64,000 bases of DNA from Viscum album. Its lineage: Eukaryota > Streptophyta > Magnoliopsida > Santalales > Viscaceae. Under the pieces are notes generated by a model, which did not search any database, had not been told where the DNA came from, and saw only the letters and a program-made list of their open reading frames with translations. A program made the position numbers and the translations under genes. This document shows, piece after piece, positions 37,901 through 51,344 of the stretch (position 1 is the stretch's first letter; every line of letters starts with the position of its first letter). The stretch covers positions 1,170,338,670 through 1,170,402,669 of the forward strand of contig OY728137.1 in assembly GCA_963277665.1 (NCBI GenBank). The letters run 5' to 3'.

Positions 37901-39199
37901 GGGAGAGAGGCTATAGAAGTCATGAAAAAATTATTGAAATAACCATAATGGTAATACGTGAACATTAAATAACAATATGATTAAGAGACTAAGTAATGTA
38001 AAGGCCACATATATTATTCAAAATTTATAGGACTCCACTCATCGAGAAACTCTCACTGATCCCACCATGATCTAAAAAAATCATAGATTCTGTTAAAATA
38101 TATGATTTTGGGCACAACCAATTAAAAATATATAAATTATAAGATAAATTTGAAGAAAACTCCCATGGATAGCCACCCTTACCAATATATAATCCTTTCA
38201 ATGAATTATGTAAATAATTCATGATAATCGGCGAAGATCTCTAGAGATGGAATATGAATAAAATTGAATAGAATTAGGGCTTACTCCCTATATTTTCATC
38301 CAAAATTGAAAAAAAATTATATAATATTTAATTTAACCATTTAATAAATTTTTTAAATGATAATGGACATGGAATATCATGACATTAGTCTTCCTTCACA
38401 ACAAGATTCCTTCTCTAGATATATCATAACACATTATAGTGTGACCCATGATCACAATATGGTTTCCCTCTCTATACCATCACACAAAATTTTTCATTAA
38501 TATTGGAACCATTAAATGTAAAAACTTATGAATAAGACCTTATGTATCATATATACCAACCGATTAACCATTAAATATCATTCAAAGGAATCCCATTGGT
38601 ACTTGATGTTTTACCATTTTTCTAACCCTTCCATATTATATTAACATTAATATTTCACAATGACTTCCCATGCATAACCATTTTTATAATACAACACTAG
38701 TAAAAAAAATATTAATAACCCTTATAAATAGAGTGACCATACAAATTTCAGAATTAACCCTTACACATTAGAATATAAATTGGGTAGCATTTTTTCTCTC
38801 CGATATATATCAGAGACTTTATTAATTTTTTAGATCCTTTTATATCAAAGGGTAACCTTGAGTTCACCATTAAATATCATAAAATTAGCCTTTATATATT
38901 TTAGTTATTTTCAATAATTAAAAAATTTTCAAAAGAAGAGTACCCTTATTCATGAGGCAACCCATATGTAAGAGTTCACTTATCCAAAAGGCCACCCTTA
39001 CACATGGGGAAATAATTATGTAGGAGTACCCTTATGCATAATGAGACCACTATGCATTAGGATACCAATATATAATATTAACCCATGATTTTGGACCCTT
39101 ATGCATGAAGACCGTTATATAAGAAGACTTATCCATTTTTTAAAACGTTTCTAGACTTTACCCCATCCTTCTCAAACACATATAGATTTCCAAATAGCA
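37901..39199 (-). repeat. Rightward continuation of repeat A with CCCTTATGCAT repeats
   Basis: The partner would lie beyond the end of this window. From 38.5 to 39.13 kb, degenerate 20-25 bp repeats with the core ACCCTTATGCATNAGG occur (38,943; near 38,98x; 39,02x; 39,09x). Around 38.03 and 38.26 kb, short words resemble the 2.4-kb repeats at 3.8 and 4.0 kb. No gene. Confidence 0.5.
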
Positions 39200-42100
39200 A
39201 CATATCCATAACAAAATTGTAAGGAAATATCCTTAAATGTTACATATTCTAAAGAATTTAAACAACAACTCTCTTATTAATATTCCAAAATTTATTTTGT
39301 TTTTATATTTTTAGAAATGTAGGTCATAAATATTATATAAAAATCCAACATATTACATAGTGGAAACTTCTACTTAGTATATTTTTTCCCACAAAAAAAC
39401 ACTTTTTTAAAAAGAATTTTTTTTTCATTTCATGAAGAATCTTCAAAATTATTATCTTGACCTCATATTTTTCCTTACCCATCCTTATAACATATTAAAA
39501 ATATTTTAAAATGTGGTATGAGCACAAAATCTCAGTAAGGGGAATAAATTGAAAGAAAGAGTCATTAGTACATGAATTATTATATAATTTTCACTTAATT
39601 AGTTTAAAAATTAGGCTTAAAATAATAATTTTCCTTACTGAAGAAATCACCTTCTATAACAGAATATTTTCATAATACATTTCATAATAATATTTAAAGT
39701 AAAAAAACTTATAATATTTACTCTAAAATCCTGATAAATTTATAAAAACGTTTTCACATGGTTATATATTTCAAACTAGAATATACATTCTTTTACATTG
39801 TAAAATAATAATATTTACATAAAAACTTAGAAAGAGTGGATAAATCTTGTATCTAACTTGAGGCTTCATCTTACATAAATATGTAATTACCATCATGGTT
39901 ATACTTGGAGTAACCATCACATTTATAATTATAGTAACCATAATTGTTATACTTGGAATAACCATCACAATATATTCACATAGTTTCCTAGGAGAAACAT
40001 AATTTTGTAACTCTATCACATAAACAATATACACGATCCATAACATAAATAAAGTATATAGAGATTTAATTTCATCATAAAATAAAAGTTAAATCAATGT
40101 TTTTTTATTTTATGAATGTAAATACCATTAAAGTCCCTTAATACACTCTTGGAAGAAATTAACTTTCCATTTTGAAAATCACTTTTAAAAATTTAATACA
40201 TCGCACATATTAAAGAGGAAATTTTATTTTTTGATAAAAATTAAATGTAAGCTTCAATGAATTGAGTAATCATGATGGTCCTAAAAACTATTCATGGTGT
40301 GAATGTTAAAAATTATAATACTTTTCAATTTTTTTTTCAAATAGAGTCTAAAGTGACACATTTTGAAAAAATTATGAAATTTACATTTTAATGTTTTTAA
40401 AATAAAGTGAAAGATCATGTAAAAAAACATTAATAAACAATTTATTCTTATAAAAGATCATTTTATAAAACATTTATATAGAAGAGAATGATTCTTGATC
40501 TTAAAAGAAGATACAAGATCAGTATCACTTGTAAAATACTTTCTTAATTTTTATTCAATAAATAACATAGTAAATGAAAATAAAAATATAAACAATACTA
40601 ATAACCATATTATAATAAAATAAATTTGGTTAATTAAAATATAATTATGATTTCCCCAAAGTATACTTAAACATAAAAAATATTGAAAAGAAAAAATATT
40701 GTAGCATAATGCCTCTTCCACTTTGGTAACTTCTCAATTTTAATAAAATGAAAGAATAACATCTAATGAAACATTAAATATAATGAATATAATGATATTA
40801 ATGACATATTAGGTAAAAAAAGGTATCAATTTACTCCTTATAAAAGAAATTAGGTGCAAAATAGTAAAATATGAATCAATTAAAGTTGAGGTGACATCCC
40901 TTACCTTGAGTCCAGAAATTCTATATATGTCCTTTAACACCTGTATAATATATTTTTTTCAATTTTTTATTAATTTTTATTAAATATATCACTGAATAAT
41001 ATCTTATTCTTAATCCATTTATTTAATTTTTTTAATGACAGAAATAAATAATTAATTATGTTCAGGTTGAGTGTTTTGACTATATTCATTTCATAAGTCG
41101 AAAAATGACTTTGTTATGATGAATATATTTAAAGAGGTCATTATTCAAAAAATTTATAGAAAAATAATCATAAAATAATTATCATTTTTATAAATCAATT
41201 ATACTTTTAAATAAAACCATTAAATATGGTTATGAAAAATGAACTATGTTATAATCATGTATAAGGTAGTTTATACATACACATGAGTAATCATTCCATT
41301 TTTAAACGATCATTATCGAAAGAAGGTAATTATTATTTCATATTAAAATAATTATAATAATATTATAAATATAATATTAATCATTTAAATATACTTTTGT
41401 ACATAATACATGTGATGTGGTGATGAAAAAAGAATCACATCGCTTCATGGAGGTGGGTTTCCACACGTACACATGATCGACATTTTCATGTTTTAGTAAA
41501 TAGAAATGTAAGAAGTTAAATGATATATTATATTTTAAAATAAAAAATTAATCACGAATATCACATAAAAATATTAATTCAGTCATTATAATCCATACAT
41601 GATAGATTAATATTGAAAATGAATTACCTCAGTTCGTTAGATGTTAGTCCACTGTACACATGAACTATAGATTGGTTTCCCATTTGATTGAAGAGAAGAT
41701 AGATATATATAATGTAATTAAAATAATAAAATATAAGTAAATGGATTATATTGGTGTTATTATTTTATCATGGACAAATAAGATTTGAATTAGTGTGAAT
41801 AATAAATAAAACAGAAGCATACTATTAAAAACTATACAACTTCTTTAACAAATGACATTTTATTGACACCTTATTCCCTATAAGGATCATATTATGCACA
41901 AAAAAGAACAAAAGAATTAGGGGAGGTAATTTATAATAAATTTTTTGAATTTATTTAATGAAAAAATTGGGGTTTTAAATGTGAATAAATGACAATAAGA
42001 AATTCCTTTTTTTAATATTGGAGGGTCACTCTTGGAATTTCTCAAAATATTAAATTAATATAAATATATTTTTAATTTGAAGTGGATCAAAAATGATATA

Positions 42101-43850
42101 TTTAGAATATAGGATTTGTATGGGTAGAAATATTCTAATAAAATAAAAATTATACATGTTTGTACTATATTTATACCTTTAACTTTTGGTTTTGAACCCT
42201 CTTTAATACATTTCAAACTTATCGTGTCAAGATATATTTTTACTATTTGGGGGTCAATATAATTACAATAAATGAAAAAGGACCCATAAATTTACCATTG
42301 TTTTCATTATAAACCATATATTAATCATGTTCCCAAAAATAATACTTATGAGTCTTATAAAATTTAACAAAATAATATTTATTATAATATATCACTAATG
42401 TCAATTCGTTGACCTTTTCATTACATTGATTTTAATAACATCAAGAGAGAATGTAAAATTAGAACCAAATATTTTAATAAATCCCTAAAAATTAAATATA
42501 ATTAAAAAAATTAATATGTCACATCAATTATCTCAAATTATATTTCTATCAATATTTTATGATATCAATTATTTGATTTTTCCATTAATTAAATAATTAC
42601 TATTTCAACATTATGTAAAATTTTAAGGTAATTATTTATTCACTAAAAATGAAAAATAAATTTAAATAATGAATTTAAATTATTTATCTTTAAAAATAAT
42701 AATTATAACCGATCATAGCATCTGTTTAACCTTAAGTTAATAATATTATAGTTAATAAAAACAAGTGTGTGACATTTTTTACTTCTCTTTAAATAAAATA
42801 TTATAATATTCATTATATCATCCAAATGGTCCAAAAATTGTATATAATAGAATATTAGATGAGTATTAGTGAACTGGAAGCATCCAAATATTTTTTTGGT
42901 ATATTTGAGGTTCATTTTATAGTCCTTGTCTTTTTATTTTTATCATTAATTACATGATTTATCCTTTACCGATGTAACAAATATTACTAAGATTACCATT
43001 TATATTGAGAAATATAAAAGGTAAATATTTAATAAATATTTACCCAATGATTCCAAATATTTAATCTTATTTAAAAAATTCAAATCTATGAAGTGGAATA
43101 ATAAAATTTAAAATTAAACAGAAAAAACATGATGAAAAACGGGTTTCTAGAAACATGAACTTTTAAAATGTATAATGTTTTTATAATTAATTTAATTGTT
43201 TAATAAATTTTAAAAAACATAATTGAATTATTTTAAATAAAATTTAAATAATTAAATTATAATGATAACCCATAATAGAATATTAATTTATAAATACATA
43301 AATAGAAAACACACTTTTCTATAAAAATCAGTATTTTTATTATTCACCAAAAATTAAATCTTTTCATAAATATACCAATTTTTCCTCAAAGATAATTTTG
43401 ATATTATGATTTAAAAAATTATATTTATTTCATAAAATAAAGTTTCTAAATTTTTTAAAAAACTAATTATAATATTCACTCATAAAAATTAAGAATACCA
43501 TTTTATGAAGAAAATATATTTAAAATGACATCACATAAAATGTAGTGCATATTGATAATAAATTAATTAATACATTATAAATGACTAATACCATTATATA
43601 TTTAATAATGAGTTTATTACTATTCATTATCAACAATTTAAGGGCTAGTTTATAACAGTTACATTTAAATTATATTAATTCATTGTTCATTTAAGCTCAG
43701 TGTTGCGTAAATGTATGCTTTCTAGCCTAGTATTTATTTCTAAAATCATGGAATATTAAATTCTAACCCTTTTAATACATTTAATCCTCTAAATTTTAAA
43801 TTTCGTTTCTTAATTATGGTTTATATTTTCAAAATATACTTGTTGAAAAT
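39200..43850 (-). repeat. Repeat B, copy 1 (about 4.6 kb, very AT-rich)
   Basis: Direct match to 54.8-59.5 kb. Anchors include CTTCAAAAT..TAT (39,447 and 55,031), CACATCGCTTCATGGAGGTG against CACATCGCTTCGTGGAGGTG (41,436 and 57,098), AAATGATATATTATA, and GATGAAAAACGGGTTTCT with GAAACATG (43,13x and 58,78x). Offset is 15.58-15.66 kb throughout. No coding frame. Long, AT-rich, bounded on one side by repeat A. Strand and LTR identity are inferred from the second copy. Confidence 0.75.
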
Positions 43851-45814
43851 AAACATAATAAAAAGTGATAATAAAACATCTTCTTGAAAAGAGAGAAAAG
43901 GAAGTAAGAAGTCCTATTGAATAACACATAGCATCATTCCATGTTGGAGATCATAAGTGGGAAGTGAAAACATAGAAATATATGAAAATACTAAATTCCA
44001 ATGAATATTAGAGAGTGATAAAGATCATGGTCATGAAGAAGTTAACCATCATAAAACTGTATATCTGTGATTAGTTAAAATACCATTTATTACTCATTAA
44101 GAAAAGTAAACGAATAAGATTTTTTTTTCAAAATACCTTCCCTATAGTTGAAAAATTATTTTCCTTCTTTGACTATTAAGATAAATAAATGTAATTAATT
44201 TTCAATAAGAATTTCATATTTTAATAAACTTCCACCACAAAATCAACTTCTAATCCAAATTATAATTATTAAAGATGAAGTTTTATGCTTGATGAACTAG
44301 AATGAACTTCAAGTTGATCACATAACACAAAATAGGTTAACAAGATATTCTTTTTATCTTTTTTATGTTAACCCTAACCAAATTTTTATGGCAAGATAAG
44401 ATAATTATCAAAATTATTAAACCTTTATATGATGAAAAACTACTTTAATTTCAAAAATTCAATAATAACAATAAATTTTCATCTTGTGTAATTTAATAAA
44501 TAATATTCCATAAAATTACACAAAATATTCTAGAATAATATTAAAAACAAAAAATAATAATATTTGATCAAATAGTTTTGAATGATAAATTTAACATTTA
44601 TCCTCAAATAACATCAATCACTCTTAATGTCTCATTTCAAAAAGTATATTAACTAATCATAGAATCTCTCAGATATTCTAATCATTTCTATAAATAACCA
44701 TTATAACTATAAATACACATTAAAATAATATATGTTTACAAAGTAAATAAAACATTTATTCCTTGTATAAAATCCTATAATATTATGCTAATCTTAATCA
44801 TATAAGTCTCCCTAAACAGTGAAATTTTCCTGAAATATAATTTATCACATAATCAATAAATCAATTTTCAATCCCAATGTTATTTATATGGTAAAAAATA
44901 TATTCCCAAATGAACAAAATATTTTTCATTCAGATCATTTAAATAAAATAAAACATTATCATACAAACTAAGAAATCACATAGTCCAGTGGTAGGTGACT
45001 CGCCCTTATCTTTCTTCGATTGTGTCTTTAAGCTTCATGACCATACTAGATGTGATGAGTTGTCAGTTGGCCTATAGGTTGTCCTTTTTCTGAAACTATA
45101 TTAATATAATTCTTATTACATTCCAAAAAATGTGATAAACATCCTCAAAAATAATCCTAACCTATTCAACATTAATTGAACGTTTTAACACCAATGGTTA
45201 TCACATACGTTTGATTTTTAATTCCCAAAAATGAAATAACCCATAATTACCTCAAAATGGATGATCATATAAACCCTAACATTCATCTAAACCCTTAATC
45301 TTATGTTCAAATAATGTAAAGATAATTCTTTCTTGAATAATTTTTTCACTACTTAAATAAAAAGGGTGCATATACCAAAAAAATAAATCTCTCCCAGCGT
45401 ACTTCCATCACATAAAATATAAAATGAATTTAAATACTTATGAACATCCTATAATCATAATTAATAAATATATATATAGACACCTCAATCATTAAATGTT
45501 CTTCATAATCCTTCAACTAATAATTTCTATATTATTCCAGAACACATAATTTCTATAACCCAAATATAATGTTGATCTAGGATCAAACAATTTAAAAATA
45601 TAAGCCATGAAATAAACCATAACATTCATTTTTCATTTTCAGTTTCCTCATATTTAACTATAATAGAACTAGAAATTTTTAATTATACATTTGTATAGTA
45701 TTTATGATCAAATTCATGATATCTTACCCTCGAACAACAATTTTTATAATTACCATTATCACCACATTGAAAACATTTAATTAATACCCAGGAAAAATTT
45801 ATTTCCCATTTAAG
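43851..45814. other. Spacer between repeat B and element 2
   Basis: AT-rich, no gene found. With 54,202-54,780 it formed one block before element 2 inserted, as suggested by TTAAG at 45,810-45,814 and TTAAC at 54,202-54,206. Confidence 0.5.
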
Positions 45815-46221
45815 TGTAGGGATCACTCTTGTGTATAAGTTGTATTTGTTATCAATCGATGTCAATGAGGTTTTCAATGATGATAAATATGAAGGAGACC
45901 TACAATGTTAATGGAGAATGGTTGAAGCGATGATTTATGGAGAATTGTTATGGAGTCATAAGAATTTTCCAAAACATTGAAGGTTTTTGATATAGCATTT
46001 TGTTAAGGATGATTAATGTGCTTTGGGATTCATATTCCAAAACAGAAATTAAGAAGATAACATGAGAGGGATGTGTATATGGGATTTGAATTTAACGAGT
46101 GGTTTCCATGCAAGTGTCTAAACTACAAATTGGACATGATTATTGTCCTAGATGATTTTTTATGAGGCTTACATAACATAATATGAAAAACCCTCAAGAA
46201 ATCCTAGGCCAACTCAACCCC

Positions 46222-46229
46222 AGCACACG
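46222..46229. promoter_or_regulatory. G-box-like CACGTG in the LTR
   Basis: ACACGTGGG contains the palindromic CACGTG bound by plant bZIP/bHLH factors. In the other LTR (near 51,758) it reads ACATGTGGG, the change expected from cytosine deamination at CpG. A functional role is inference only. Confidence 0.35.
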
Positions 46230-47214
46230 TGGGACTCAAGGTCAATCATGCTGAGGGAACCTGACCTGTCCAAGATGAAAGGTTTCATGGGTTGGTCATA
46301 GTCGCGCCTGCACGTAGTCCATGTATGGGTCCAAAGGAGGGAATGTGGAAGAAAGGCTAATGAATAGTTGGGCCAAAGTCCGTGTAGTGGGTGGGCATAG
46401 AGAACACCAACAGAGAACATAGTATGGGGTGGTACCGTGGAGGGAGTAGGATAACTCTGAGTATACTCTGAAGATATTTGATACTTAAACCATGGATTCA
46501 TTGCATGTGTGTTTCGATGTGGTATGAGTTTTAAAATGTGTGATGCAATTTAAACCATCACCCCACGATCCAATTTTTTCTATCCATGTTCGATTTGAGC
46601 TGATCTAATGACCTAGGAGAGTCCAAACCATCATATTATACCTCCGAACCCTCAAAGGGTTTTTGATGCAATAGATCACTGGAGACGCGGCCACACCTCC
46701 ATGATCGACCTTCCGACCACTCTTGGTGATTGAAGCCACTACATTATTATCATAGGGATACCACAATATCATGCATAAAATTGCATTTTGTTGCATGAAA
46801 TGAAATAGCGATGTTCAAATGTGGATGAAGAATATGATGTAGCAATGCCAGGTCATAGAGATTGAGAGTTTGTGAATAATTTTTTCATGTGACTCTCTAT
46901 GGATGCATGTGATGTTTTCATGCGAAAGGAGTAGGCCGTGTTAATGAAAAGGGAACTATCGAGGATCTCAACATATCTCATATCAATTGTTTAAATATTT
47001 TAAAACCACAATATTCTTTTTATATCTTGAGGAATTTGAATGCAGAAATTATTTGATCTCTTTCTATAATGGATAACACCCAAGATCTTGAAGGGGGATG
47101 ATGTCTACTACATGAGAGCTCTTGATTTGAGAAAAAGAAACTCTCTGATCTTATAATTCTAGGAGGGAAATAACAATCCATATACCTTTCTGGGTTTGTG
47201 AAGAGTGATTCACC

Positions 47215-47530
47215 AGCTTCTCTGGTTCCATAAGGTTAAGGTTCTGTGAACCAGCTCTTGTTCGGTGAATAGGATTCCTTCATACAATCTTTCTTCTAGT
47301 GAGGAGGAGTCTCGTGTTACTAGCTCTAGTATGGTAAGGAGTATTTTTTTCCTACTACTAGGGTTCGTGAAGTAGAACCCCATACCAATCAGGTTTTCAG
47401 AAGAGTTCTAGGTACCACTTGGGTTTTCGATGTATAATCACGTACCACTCGGGTTCATGAAGGAGAACCGTGCACCACTCAAGTTCGCGAAGGCAAGACA
47501 AATACCACTCAGTTTCTCAATGGAATGCAC
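47215..47530. repeat. 30-bp (10-codon) minisatellite in the 5' LTR
   Basis: Contiguous 30-base units start with (G/A)(T/C)ACCACT or ATACCAATC and contain (G/C)GGTT(T/C), GAAGGAGAACC-like words: GTACCACTTGGGTTTTCGAT, GTACCACTCGGGTTCATGAA, GCACCACTCAAGTTCGCGAA, each 30 bp long, with looser 33-bp units upstream. Read on the minus strand, units give Phe-x-Asn-Pro-Ser-Gly-Thr-like decapeptides, interrupted by a stop at about 47,437. Confidence 0.85.
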
Positions 47531-47810
47531 ATCCAGTGCATGGGAGATCCATGAACCCCTTGAAGGATGTATAACCATGAAAAAAATGTAATTATATGCC
47601 TGATATAGAGACACATGAATCAAGTAAGAAGTAAAGAAGAAGAATATAAAAAAAGAAGAGGAATTGGGTGTGCAAAAGTGATGAAAGAAATGAATCTATC
47701 CAAATGATTAAAACCATTCAGGTTTGAAGAAGAAAACATATTAAACCTAAAATAATCCAAACCAAGTCAATACAAATAAGGTAATGAAATAAAAAATAAA
47801 GTAGTGTGTG

Positions 47811-47818
47811 TATAAAGG
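47811..47818 (+). promoter_or_regulatory. TATA box of the element 2 LTR
   Basis: TATAAAGGGATCTCATC lies 820 bp before the LTR end. The partner LTR has TATACAATGGGATCTCATC at 53,377, so the box is weakened there but its surroundings are conserved. Likely start of element transcription just downstream. Confidence 0.5.
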
Positions 47819-48636
47819 GATCTCATCTATTCAGGTGTTCAAAAATAGAGGAGAACATATGCATGATTCACATACATTCAAATGCATGAGTTGTAACAAC
47901 CGAGTGTATGTTCTTGAAAACAGAAGGGGTGAATAAGACAATGTAAAGTATGTAAAAACATGTTCTTATCATTTGAATATATTAAAGTGATCATGGGTGT
48001 GCACTTGTGAATAAAACATACTTAAAGGAGGAAATAATTTTCATGCTTGCATGCATACGTAGAATGGTGCTTGTGATTCCTTCCATGAAGGAGTAGAAGT
48101 ATTAGTGAATTCAGTTATTACACTTAAAAGGAAGTTCGAATATAAGTGAATCAATTCAAGACCTCTATGCATGTAGTGTATCATGATATAAAGAGAAAAA
48201 TATATCGTTTCCAATCGATTGGAAATACCATCTTGTTAATTAACTGAGAATGATTTCATGAAAGGCAGTGAGCCAAGGGGAGTCAACAGAGGTGATTCGA
48301 GGGATGTAGTGATATATCCCTTAACTTTTGTAAAGGTAGTGTTCCTAGGAAAGTGTGACTATGCCCAAACCATTATAATCCATAGCTAGTAAAGATTAGT
48401 TTATTTTAGTACAACCAAAAACCAGTCAGCATATGCTCCTTGGACATATCCCTTAGTGGTGAATCAAGTAAAATTATTGTGCTTTCCTTATCCATGTGAA
48501 TGTTTTAATTTCTACACATATCCATCCTAAATATTTAAACAAGTTCCTACCAAAATGAGAATATGATCCATCATTTTGGGAGAAAACGGTGACACGTTGA
48601 TTCACCCCCTTACTAGGTGGTCCAGGGTCCAACACG

Positions 48637-48649
48637 TGGTATCAAAGGG
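48637..48649 (+). promoter_or_regulatory. Element 2 primer-binding site
   Basis: TGGTATCAAAGGG, two bases after the LTR end, matches the initiator-Met primer site TGGTATCAGAGCC at 10 of 13 bases. Its first eight bases are intact. Confidence 0.8.
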
Positions 48650-48799
48650 AAAGGTTCACGTTTGGTGGATAATATATAGTAAAGATATTATCTAATTAAT
48701 ATTTTAGTTTCTTTACTAAGTCAATAATGAAGTTTTGTTTTGAAAAAATTAGTTGTCTCTATGTAAATGTCTTAAACCAGGAGAACCATGTTGAACCGA

Positions 48800-50110
48800 A
48801 AAAAAGAAAGAGAAGAAGCAGTCGAAGAAGCCCCTCTTATCTAAAGAGGAGGTAGTATCTAATTCTCCATTCCTTTCTAATAAAGGTGATATCTTAGAGT
48901 TGAAACATAATGATCAAGTGGAACAAGTTTCCCCAAAGGAAAGAAAAAAACTTCTACCTCATTTTCAAGGGATCAGGAGAAATTAAGAACCTATCTGCCT
49001 ATTATTTCTAAATAAAGAGTTCCTGCTATTTGCCAAATATTTCAATGTTAGTAGTTTAGATCATCTAAATGGAATGAGAAGTTGATAATGTGGAAAAAGG
49101 CATGGAAGGAAAAGTTCTTGAATGTTTTAAGATCACTAGATAGATTAATGTGTTTGAAGAAACCAAGAAGGAATATAAAATGAGACACATTAAAGAAGTT
49201 GAAGAAAAAGGGAAAGTAAATAAGGCTCTTGAGGAAAGGGTCTATGTTATTGAAGTGAAATTAAAAAATAGAACTAGGGTCAAGGGTTTACATTTGGATG
49301 AAATATCCATTAAGATCATAGAACATGAGTCATTGATACAGAATAATGTTCAGTACAATAGAGGAGAAGTTGTTATAATGATTAAGGATTGTGAAGAGAA
49401 GCTTATTATTATTGAAAATTATAAAATAATCCCCAACATGAAATTTTTGGACATGTAATCTCAGTTGTACAATCTAGAGAAGAAATTTATTTAGACCTCA
49501 CAAAAGAAAGAGATAGTTACCACTGACACAAAATTTTCATTGGAGGACTCTAGGGTAGGAAGACCTCAAACATATTATAAAAATATCATGAAAACATTCA
49601 ATGATCTATTATAAGAAACTAAGAAGGAAAAGTTACTATAAATTCCCTCTAGTACTCATGTTTCTAAATATGTTTCCATAAGAGTTATAGGATGGAATAG
49701 AAATTCAAAATAATTATGGATGGGGAAAGCCGATGAGATACTTACCACCGTGACATAGGTTTATAGGATAAAGAAATGGTAAGGTGTTTCCCCATATAAA
49801 GCACAATAAATCAATAATAAGTCCTAAAAACATTCTATAGAAAATATTAAGACCTCAAGATTTGTGGGTCGATGTTGCTGATGAAATTGGTTTGGGCATT
49901 GTGCTTTAAATTTTTGGTACAACCATAAAAATGAAAAGGCACAATGGAATCCCATTTCAAGGGTGATCAATCTAGAGAGGAAGAAGAAACATCTATATGT
50001 TCATAAGCATCCCCATACTGAAAACATATTTGGAATTTTTGAAAAAATCATTGATGTATGCAATGGTTGTAGTCACAAGGTTGGTACATTCTAATCACAA
50101 CATGAATCCA
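48800..50110 (+). pseudogene. Element 2 gag-like remnant with decayed zinc knuckle
   Basis: A 102-codon open frame (49,150-49,458) is rich in Glu and Lys with spaced Leu/Ile/Val, resembling a coiled coil (E-E-T-K-K-E, E-K-G-K-V-N, L-E-E-R-V). Similar composition continues past its stop. At 49,873-49,914 one frame has the spacing of a Cys-x2-Cys-x4-His-x4-Cys knuckle: Cys (TGT), a TGA stop where the second Cys would be one base away, N-W-F-G-H with the His intact, and Phe (TTT) one base from Cys at the fourth position. Downstream lies N-P-I-S-R and V-C-N-G-C, possibly a second knuckle remnant. Coiled-coil plus double knuckle is a pattern of some long copia gags. No protease, integrase, reverse transcriptase or RNase H was found. 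Confidence 0.6.
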
Positions 50111-51333
50111 AAGATGATAAGAAAAAAATATCGGAGAAGATGGTCATGAATTAAGAAGTTTCCTTGAGGTGTAATCGAAATAATGTTTTAAAAAAAAATC
50201 CTTACCAGCAGATTCCAATAAGTAAAGATGGGAATTCCTTGGATTAAAAATCCAAAAATTGAATGGTGGTGCATCCAAAAGAACTACAAAGAAATATTAC
50301 ACACATAAGAAGTCATATAAAAATTAAAAACATACTTCCACAATTTTTAATGACATATTTTCTATCTGGTCAGATGATTTGGAAATAATGAGGGAAATAA
50401 ATGAAGTATTGAGATTCATAGAACCAAATTCATTAGTGAGGATAAAATGTGCATGTGTGAAGAGAATAGAAAATGGAGTATCTTGGATGAGAAAACCACA
50501 TCAAACATTCTATTCACATTAAAGAAGGAAGGAGGATCCACCTTTTTCAATTAAATATTTTTTGTATTGTATTTTTATTTCTAATTCATGGAATTTAAGG
50601 AGAAGAAATTTCTCTAGGGGAGAACCTGAGAAACGGGGATGAGAAGTGTTTTCCTATGAGGGGGAGAAAAATGAAGAAGTTTATAGAGTTATCATTTCAT
50701 GTGGTATCTAATCTAATTTCTCTGTAAAGTGAAAAAAGATCATGTCATGGGAAAATTTATGTTATTTATTAAGAATTGAACCTTGGATACTCAAAATATA
50801 GACCATCTTACCAATGTGGAGTAACTGAATCAATCAATGACATAAGAAGACTGGAAGTTCCCCAAGGTCAGTTGTCCAACCTATTTGGATTGAATATTTT
50901 TTAATTTTTTTTCTTGATGTGAGTACAAGAGTTTCCATATAATTGTTCCAAGAAAGATTCATCTCACATTTATTATCTTCAACCTATAATGAATGAGGAA
51001 AACCCTTGAAGACAAGTACCTAAATTCTCACCTTATAAGGTATCATATCTGTGGGTAACAGACAACTTTTTTTTCTAAATCAAATCATTATATTTTTTAA
51101 ATCAAGCATGGATAAAGTATACATAGAGTGAAAAAATGAATGACACATAGCTTAATTATGGATTGATACCCTTTTCCCATGAAATTCATATTAATTTTCA
51201 TTAAGGGGAAGAGAATTGAAATGAATGTTTGAGAAGTAAAAAGGGTAAATAGAGAAAGTGAATGAGGGAGAATATTCACATTTAAATTGACAGATTCATT
51301 TGGAAGAGAACTTTGGGTATTAACAAAAAATAT
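50111..51333 (+). other. Element 2 interior without recognisable coding
   Basis: A-rich, with short broken frames. No pol motif found on either strand. The 130-codon minus-strand frame at 51,097-51,489 runs antisense across the polypurine tract and into the LTR, so it is an artefact of composition. Confidence 0.6.
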
Positions 51334-51344
51334 AAAGGGGAGAT
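51334..51344 (+). promoter_or_regulatory. Element 2 polypurine tract
   Basis: AAAGGGGAGAT sits immediately before the TGTTGGA start of the 3' LTR, the expected place and composition for the plus-strand primer. Confidence 0.85.

Larger units (their letters stand above)
45815..48634 (+). repeat. Element 2, 5' LTR
   Basis: Contains a comparatively GC-rich block at 46.2-46.7 kb (CACACGTGGG, GGTCATAGTCGCGCC), the 30-bp minisatellite at 47.2-47.5 kb, a TATA box at 47.81 kb and the 3' terminus GGGTCCAACA. Minus-strand frames of 61-95 codons here are LTR sequence, not genes. Confidence 0.9.
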
